From NCBI GenBank assembly GCA_025617745.1, contig CM046870.1:23169501-23233500 (forward strand): 64,000 nucleotides of DNA, read 5' to 3'. The position numbers were made by a program, and so were the translations under genes. Origin of the DNA: Heliocidaris erythrogramma. Lineage: Eukaryota > Echinodermata > Echinoidea > Camarodonta > Echinometridae. Position 1 is the stretch's first letter; each line of letters opens with the position of its first letter. Of this stretch, positions 59,505-64,000 are shown piece after piece. The notes beneath the pieces were generated by a model, which ran no database searches, was not told where the DNA came from, and worked only from the letters and a program-made list of their open reading frames with translations.

Positions 59505-60427
59505 TGTTAGAGGTGTGACCCCCCATTCAAATTTGAATTAAAAAATTTTAAAGGCTGTAGAGAAAAATCTCAAAAAATTACTCTCCCTTTTTTTAGCTTG
59601 CTTGCTTTTGGATAAAATTGTGGAACATCTGTCAGAAAATTTGGAAATTCAACATTCTTTTTTTTTCTTTGTCGGCAAATTTAACACTCTGAAGACCATT
59701 TAAAAAATATATTTACTATATTTTTCATTTTCCTTCATGGGGCATTTTTAGTTACCTTGCCAGTGAATTTGCTCCAGCATCCCCATTCAGAATGTTCTAC
59801 TATAGTGACGCCACTGAATAAAAACTAATGCCAAGTAAATTTGATTATCTTATTCAGATTTCTTGATAAAGCTTGGAGGAGGGGGTTTCATGTTATCTGA
59901 AATTTTTCTATTTTTACTGAAGTCGGCATAGACTAGACTAGACTAAATTTCAAAAATATTTTCTCTAAAAATAATTTGTCCAATTTCATTTAGCATGTTT
60001 AGGCCGACATATAGGCTTACTGCAGACACTCAAAATACATGTAACACAATATTTATCATTTTGTTATTGTCTGCATATTCTTTGAATCTTAATTTTAAAC
60101 ATCTACGGGTCTACAAAGAGTTAGATCTTAAATCTAATATTAGATCGGGGAAGGGGGGGGGGGGGGGGAACAAGAAACGCTAACTAGGGATAAATTTTAT
60201 TTCGGTTTACCTACTCCCCTAGATTAATCCAGCAAGTCCACCTCAACTTACAACAAGAAAGTATACGCCAACAAGTTTAAAGACAAGTAGATCTAAAGAA
60301 ATGTACCATGAAATTGGCATTATTATTGACTTGGGGAGTCAGTCAGTGTTTATACTCACAGTCACAGTCGCAGAGACAGATTCTCACTGTCACTGTCTCA
60401 AACACGTGGGAGACATCTGCTTTTGTC
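59505..60427. other. Upstream region of the NSUN6-like gene
   Basis: AT-rich, with G runs at 60151-60168. No exon or promoter element could be called with confidence. Confidence 0.4.
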
Positions 60428-60457
60428 ATGATTCATTTCAATAATTGGTTAAAAGAA
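60428..60457 (+). CDS. Tentative first coding exon of the NSUN6-like gene
   Basis: ATG 60428 opens ten codons (MIHFNNWLKE) followed by donor GTAAGG in phase 0, which fits the phase-0 start of the exon at 61378. In NSUN6 a short segment ending in a YLKE-like motif precedes the LLK...PPSxTxVRVN region at a similar distance. With ten codons the support is weak; the same frame extends upstream to another Met at 60308. Confidence 0.25.
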
Positions 60458-61121
60458 GTAAGGTTCAACAGGGAAATAGTAAAATTTTATTAGTAAAACC
60501 ATAAAAATAAGTACGTAAAAGACAACATACACAGAAAAGCACAAGTGGGACCGAATGAATCCCACTTGGCAGACGACAATAGAATTCGCAGATGAGAGTC
60601 GACTTCGAGAGAACGGCCATTTCGTTCATGTATTTTCTATTATATTGACACTCTAATGACAAGGTGGGCCTTGATCAAAAAGATATGCTCTTTCCAAAGA
60701 GATAGGTTTCAAATGTCACAGAGTTTCGGAATATATTACTACATAAATATGAAAATGATCTCATCCATTTCTGGACATATTTTGACAAAATAAGCATCAG
60801 TGAATTTAGAATTTCGTGGAGCTCAAGATACAACCTCAGTACTGCGCATATATTGAGAGCGTTGCAGTACCAGTGATGGCCAGTGATAGGCTGCATAGCC
60901 CTTTGAAGATTACGAGATTACCCTTGGATCCTCATGCAAGTTGTAAATTATCTACACATGTCTCTTATTTATTCAATGTTCCACTTACATGTGTAAAAAA
61001 GTTAAAACTTCACAGTACATGTATCTTGCTATTTATCGTACAAGATCAAAGCAATGTGAAATGAGGATTTTTAGTGCTTACCGCTATTCAAACACTACTG
61101 CACTTTAAACCCATATACATG

Positions 61122-61296
61122 TACAGTGAAACTTGTCTATAAAGACTGCTCAAGGGAGACAAGAAAAGCGGTCTTTATGAGCAGGTCTTTACGTACAGGT
61201 TCCTTTAATACATGTTTCAATGAGAAATAATTTTCAAGGGAAACAAAAATTGTGGTCTTTATAGACAGGTGGTCTTTCTATACAGGTTGGGCTGTA
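61122..61296. mobile_element. TA-ended MITE of the 'cagtgaaacctgtc' family
   Basis: It runs from TACAGTGAAACTTGTC to GGTTGGGCTGTA. It shares CTCAAGGGAGACAAGAAAAG, GGTCTTTATGAGCAGG and GGTGGTCTTTCTATACAGG with the 7.4-kb copy. It lies about 80 bp before the NSUN6-like exon. Confidence 0.8.
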
Positions 61297-61377
61297 TCAC
61301 TATCAGGCTTCCTTGCTGTACAGTATAAATCTACCTTTCCATTACTAAATGCATGAATTTATCACATTCAATCACAG

Positions 61378-61539
61378 ACTGAGCTGGATGGAGATAAAGA
61401 TGGAGAAACCAAGAGGACTTGGTTTGGTCAACTCCTAAAGACTTTGCCCGTCCCACCTTCCTACACTGTCGTCAGGGTTAACGACCTCTTATCAGAAAGA
61501 GATGAAATTCAGCAGATTCTTCAGGAACATATCAATAAG
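61378..61539 (+). CDS. NSUN6: NSUN6-like tRNA/mRNA cytosine-C5 methyltransferase, one internal exon (partial)
   Basis: NSUN6 methylates C72 of certain tRNAs and some mRNAs using S-adenosylmethionine. This 162-nt exon (AG before 61378, GTACAT after 61539; phase 0 at both ends) encodes 54 residues. Its core, FGQLLKTLPVPPSYTVVRVN, matches the conserved N-terminal segment before the PUA domain of NSUN6 (LLK..xxPPSxTxVRVN). A charged linker precedes it and a helical stretch, ERDEIQQILQEHINK, follows. The PUA and catalytic exons are not in the window and should lie beyond 64000; the next intron contains a LINE. Identification rests on this single segment. Confidence 0.7.
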
Positions 61540-61683
61540 GTACATGTACATCATGGATTAGTGAAATATTAGCTTAGGTAAAGGAAAATCGGAAGAAGTT
61601 GCCAAATAGGAAGAAAAATTCTATAAAAAAAATAATGAAAAAAAAATAAATAAAATGCATCAACCTTGTCTTCCTTTGAATTA

Positions 61684-61757
61684 TGCCTCCACCCACCGAA
61701 TTTGGTGCCAGAGGCATTTTGTTTTTTTGGTTGTCCGTCCGTCCGTCCGTCCGTCCC
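61684..61757. repeat. TATGCCTC hairpin plus (GTCC)n
   Basis: TATGCCTCCACCCACCGAAT and TTGGTGCCAGAGGCAT pair as a hairpin, followed by five GTCC units. This is the same family as 58.25 kb. Confidence 0.85.
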
Positions 61758-62206
61758 ACATGAGGCAGTCGCGGCCCTACACTGCAATTAACTGCCCGAA
61801 AGCTTTCACTCAGTCGTGCCTAATTTGCATAAAATAAGCAATTTGTTTACGTAAAACCGCTACCGAAGAGTCTCAGCTAAACTGTGATCTCGCCCTAGAC
61901 AACCAAATGAAATGAACTATTAAACGTCAAATTCCAGAATAAGAGTTGCTCTAACCCGTAATGTATCACTCGTAGTCAAATCATTTTTTAGTTTGTGAAA
62001 ACTTAGAGAAATGAGGAGCCATATTTTTTTTTTTTAGTCTTCTTCCTTTGTAAGTACATTCCACCAGTGGTGTGTATAGTCTGAAAATGTAGCAGTATTT
62101 TTCACATTTGCTGTCATTGCGCAAGATTGAAACTTTAAAATATGAAAAATCAAAGTATATTGAGGGGATCCTCCAAATATCTTTTCATAATTATCTGTCA
62201 AACGGT

Positions 62207-63395
62207 TATGAATGAATGAATTTATTACCATTTCTAAAACAATATATGAAACATATTTACAAGGCATTTACAAATGTGAATGGTAATGGGAGACCACGAA
62301 ATAGCTGAAATGGCTAATGAATATGTGGTTCCCTGACAAAAATTATGTAAATGTGATTAAATTAAAGACTACGTAAATCACTAACTAAATTTTAAGAATA
62401 CAAATACTCTACCAATTAAGGTCTTACAATAATCAGTAAAAACTGTAAATACTGGCAAGAAGAGTATGTATATACACACACGCAATCAACATCAATAAAA
62501 GAAAAAAAAATTTGTTCATTGAGTATAAACAAAATACCTGTATCTATAAAACTATAGGTTATATATTCACAAATACCAAGGGGGGGGGGGGGAACAAAAC
62601 AAAACAAAACACAAAAAAACCCAACAACAAACAAACAAAAAAAGTGATACATCACTCTAGATATTCCATTAGCATCATTTCTCTTAACTTCCTACAAAAT
62701 GTTTTGACAGAGGGTTTCTCTTTAATATCTAAGGGCAATGAATTCCATATTCTAGAACCGTAGAATGAAATTGACCTCTTTCCATGCTCAGTCTTTACTT
62801 TTGGTAAAATGAGACTTTTGCTATCTTTTTGTCTCAAAAAACTGGCAATATTCATACACCGAATGGGGAAGTTGTTGATGTATTAACTTATACATGAAGG
62901 TAGCTGTTTGTGAAACTTGTAAATATCTAAGATTTTCAAAGCGAGAAATAAAGGCGCAGACGGTGTCATAAATCCACTAAAGGTAATAGCCCTAACAATC
63001 ATTTTCTGTATAATGAATATTCTGTCAACAAATGAACTATACGCACATCCCCAGACTTCAAGGCCATATGAAATGTGTGGCTGAACAAAAGAATGATACA
63101 ACAATAATAGTATGTAACGTGGAACAAAGTGCCTCAACCGATACATAATTCCAACTTTTTTGCGGAGCACTGTACATGTTCTATTTATATGATTCTTCCA
63201 GGTTAAATAATTATCAATGTGAATCCCAACAAAGGATGCAACTTCAACCTCATTCAGAATGTGGCCCTTCATTTTGATCAAACCTTCCATATTTACCCGT
63301 TTTCTTTTGGATTTAATCACCATATAATTTGTTTTATTGATATTTATTGTTATTTTATTTGCAGTTATGTTGGGAAAAAATTGAAGGCAATGTTA
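62207..63395 (-). mobile_element. 5'-truncated LINE, RT C-terminal half, with (AATG)n tail
   Basis: The minus strand encodes NKTNYMVIKSKRKRVN, VGIHIDNYLTWKNHI, VQPHISYGLEVWGCAY and SAPLFLALKILDIYKFH (63323-62883). After a frame change it reads ISFYGSRIWNSLPLDIKEKP (62855-62652), the conserved LINE ORF2 tail. The catalytic FADD block is missing, so truncation lies in the RT palm. The 3' end is the ATGAATGAATGAAT tail at 62207-62221 (plus coordinates). It lies in the intron after the NSUN6-like exon. Confidence 0.85.
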
Positions 63396-64000
63396 TTCAT
63401 GAACCCTCATGAAATGTAGTCCCACGTATAATGGTGCATGCAGGAGGGTTTGCACTCGAGTGTACGTACGACCTACCTGCAACACATGCTACACAGGCAG
63501 CTCGCTATAGCAAGGCCAGCAATCATGCAGCAATAATCTGCAAGCGACAGCGTCTGTGGGAAGCGTACAGGCTAGGCGTATGAACATACACGAGATCGAG
63601 AGTGAACAGGGGGCATGTCTTGTCAGTGTTTGTTACCGACAAATGTGATCTTAGCCAATCAGATTGCAAGGATTTCAGTAGCTATAACAGAACAGCTGAT
63701 CGACGTGAGCACGAGCTGAGGCATGCACACAGAGGCGAAATCATTCGATGATAGACTGTAACTTCCAGTTTTTTTCACGTTAAGTCTTCAATTTTTTATG
63801 GCAGTTTTACACAAAACTAGCAAATGCGCAAACTTGAAACTGCGCATGGAGTGAGACTGGAGTTTAAAGTCTAGCAATATGTCATTTGTTTGCATATTCA
63901 TTTCGTCCCAGACTTGTGTCGGGGAAAAAAAAAAAAAACCTCTTTTCACGGTACTCGGTACAGAAAAATACTCGTATCTCAAAAAAAATACTCAACCATT
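63396..64000. other. Intron or intergenic, nothing recognised
   Basis: No exon matching the next NSUN6 segment was found. There is an A run at 63926-63939. Confidence 0.5.

Overview
This window is eukaryotic nuclear DNA from an animal. Genes are split by GT-AG introns, it is AT-rich, and it is crowded with short TIR elements, fold-back repeats, truncated LINEs and microsatellites. The abundance of TACATGTA-type motifs, the C/G homopolymer-bearing elements and the hairpin repeats of the TATGCCTC...GAGGCAT type suggest a marine invertebrate, most likely an echinoderm such as a sea urchin. This taxonomic call is an inference.

Four protein genes can be assembled by joining exons with consistent phase. 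(1) 1,003-9,859 (+): the 3' half of MED16, a Mediator tail subunit, in 11 exons ending at the stop codon. (2) 13,532-23,615 (-): a complete cytosolic sulfotransferase (SULT family), 8 coding exons, 309 codons, with all PAPS-binding and catalytic motifs. (3) 28,643-36,677 (+): a complete MFSD6-like major facilitator transporter; its first exon has an internal frame conflict that either an indel or a 110-bp intron would explain. (4) 61,378-61,539 (+): one internal exon of an NSUN6-like RNA m5C methyltransferase, with a tentative 30-nt start exon at 60,428. The genes do not form an operon or an evident shared pathway. MED16 and SULT are convergent; SULT and the transporter are divergent across about 5 kb.

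The rest is repeat-rich. Introns and the 25-kb stretch 36.7-61.4 kb hold: (a) TA-flanked MITEs, one family recurring at least six times; (b) four elements with TTAA at both ends followed by AG; (c) TIR or inverted-array elements whose subterminal parts are degenerate short repeats (ACCGT, GTCTAAT); (d) a 150-bp satellite enclosed by 14-bp inverted ends; (e) a nearly identical 2,010-bp tandem duplication carrying a long-TIR fold-back; (f) a fold-back whose loop is a full tRNA-like cloverleaf, lying between two hairpin regions that include hammerhead-like cores; (g) five 5'-truncated LINE fragments, several with a characteristic tail microsatellite; (h) elements bounded by GGCGGATCC-like ends with long C/G runs.

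No prokaryotic features, CRISPR arrays or rRNA genes were seen. All repeat-family assignments are by eye and were not checked against a library.
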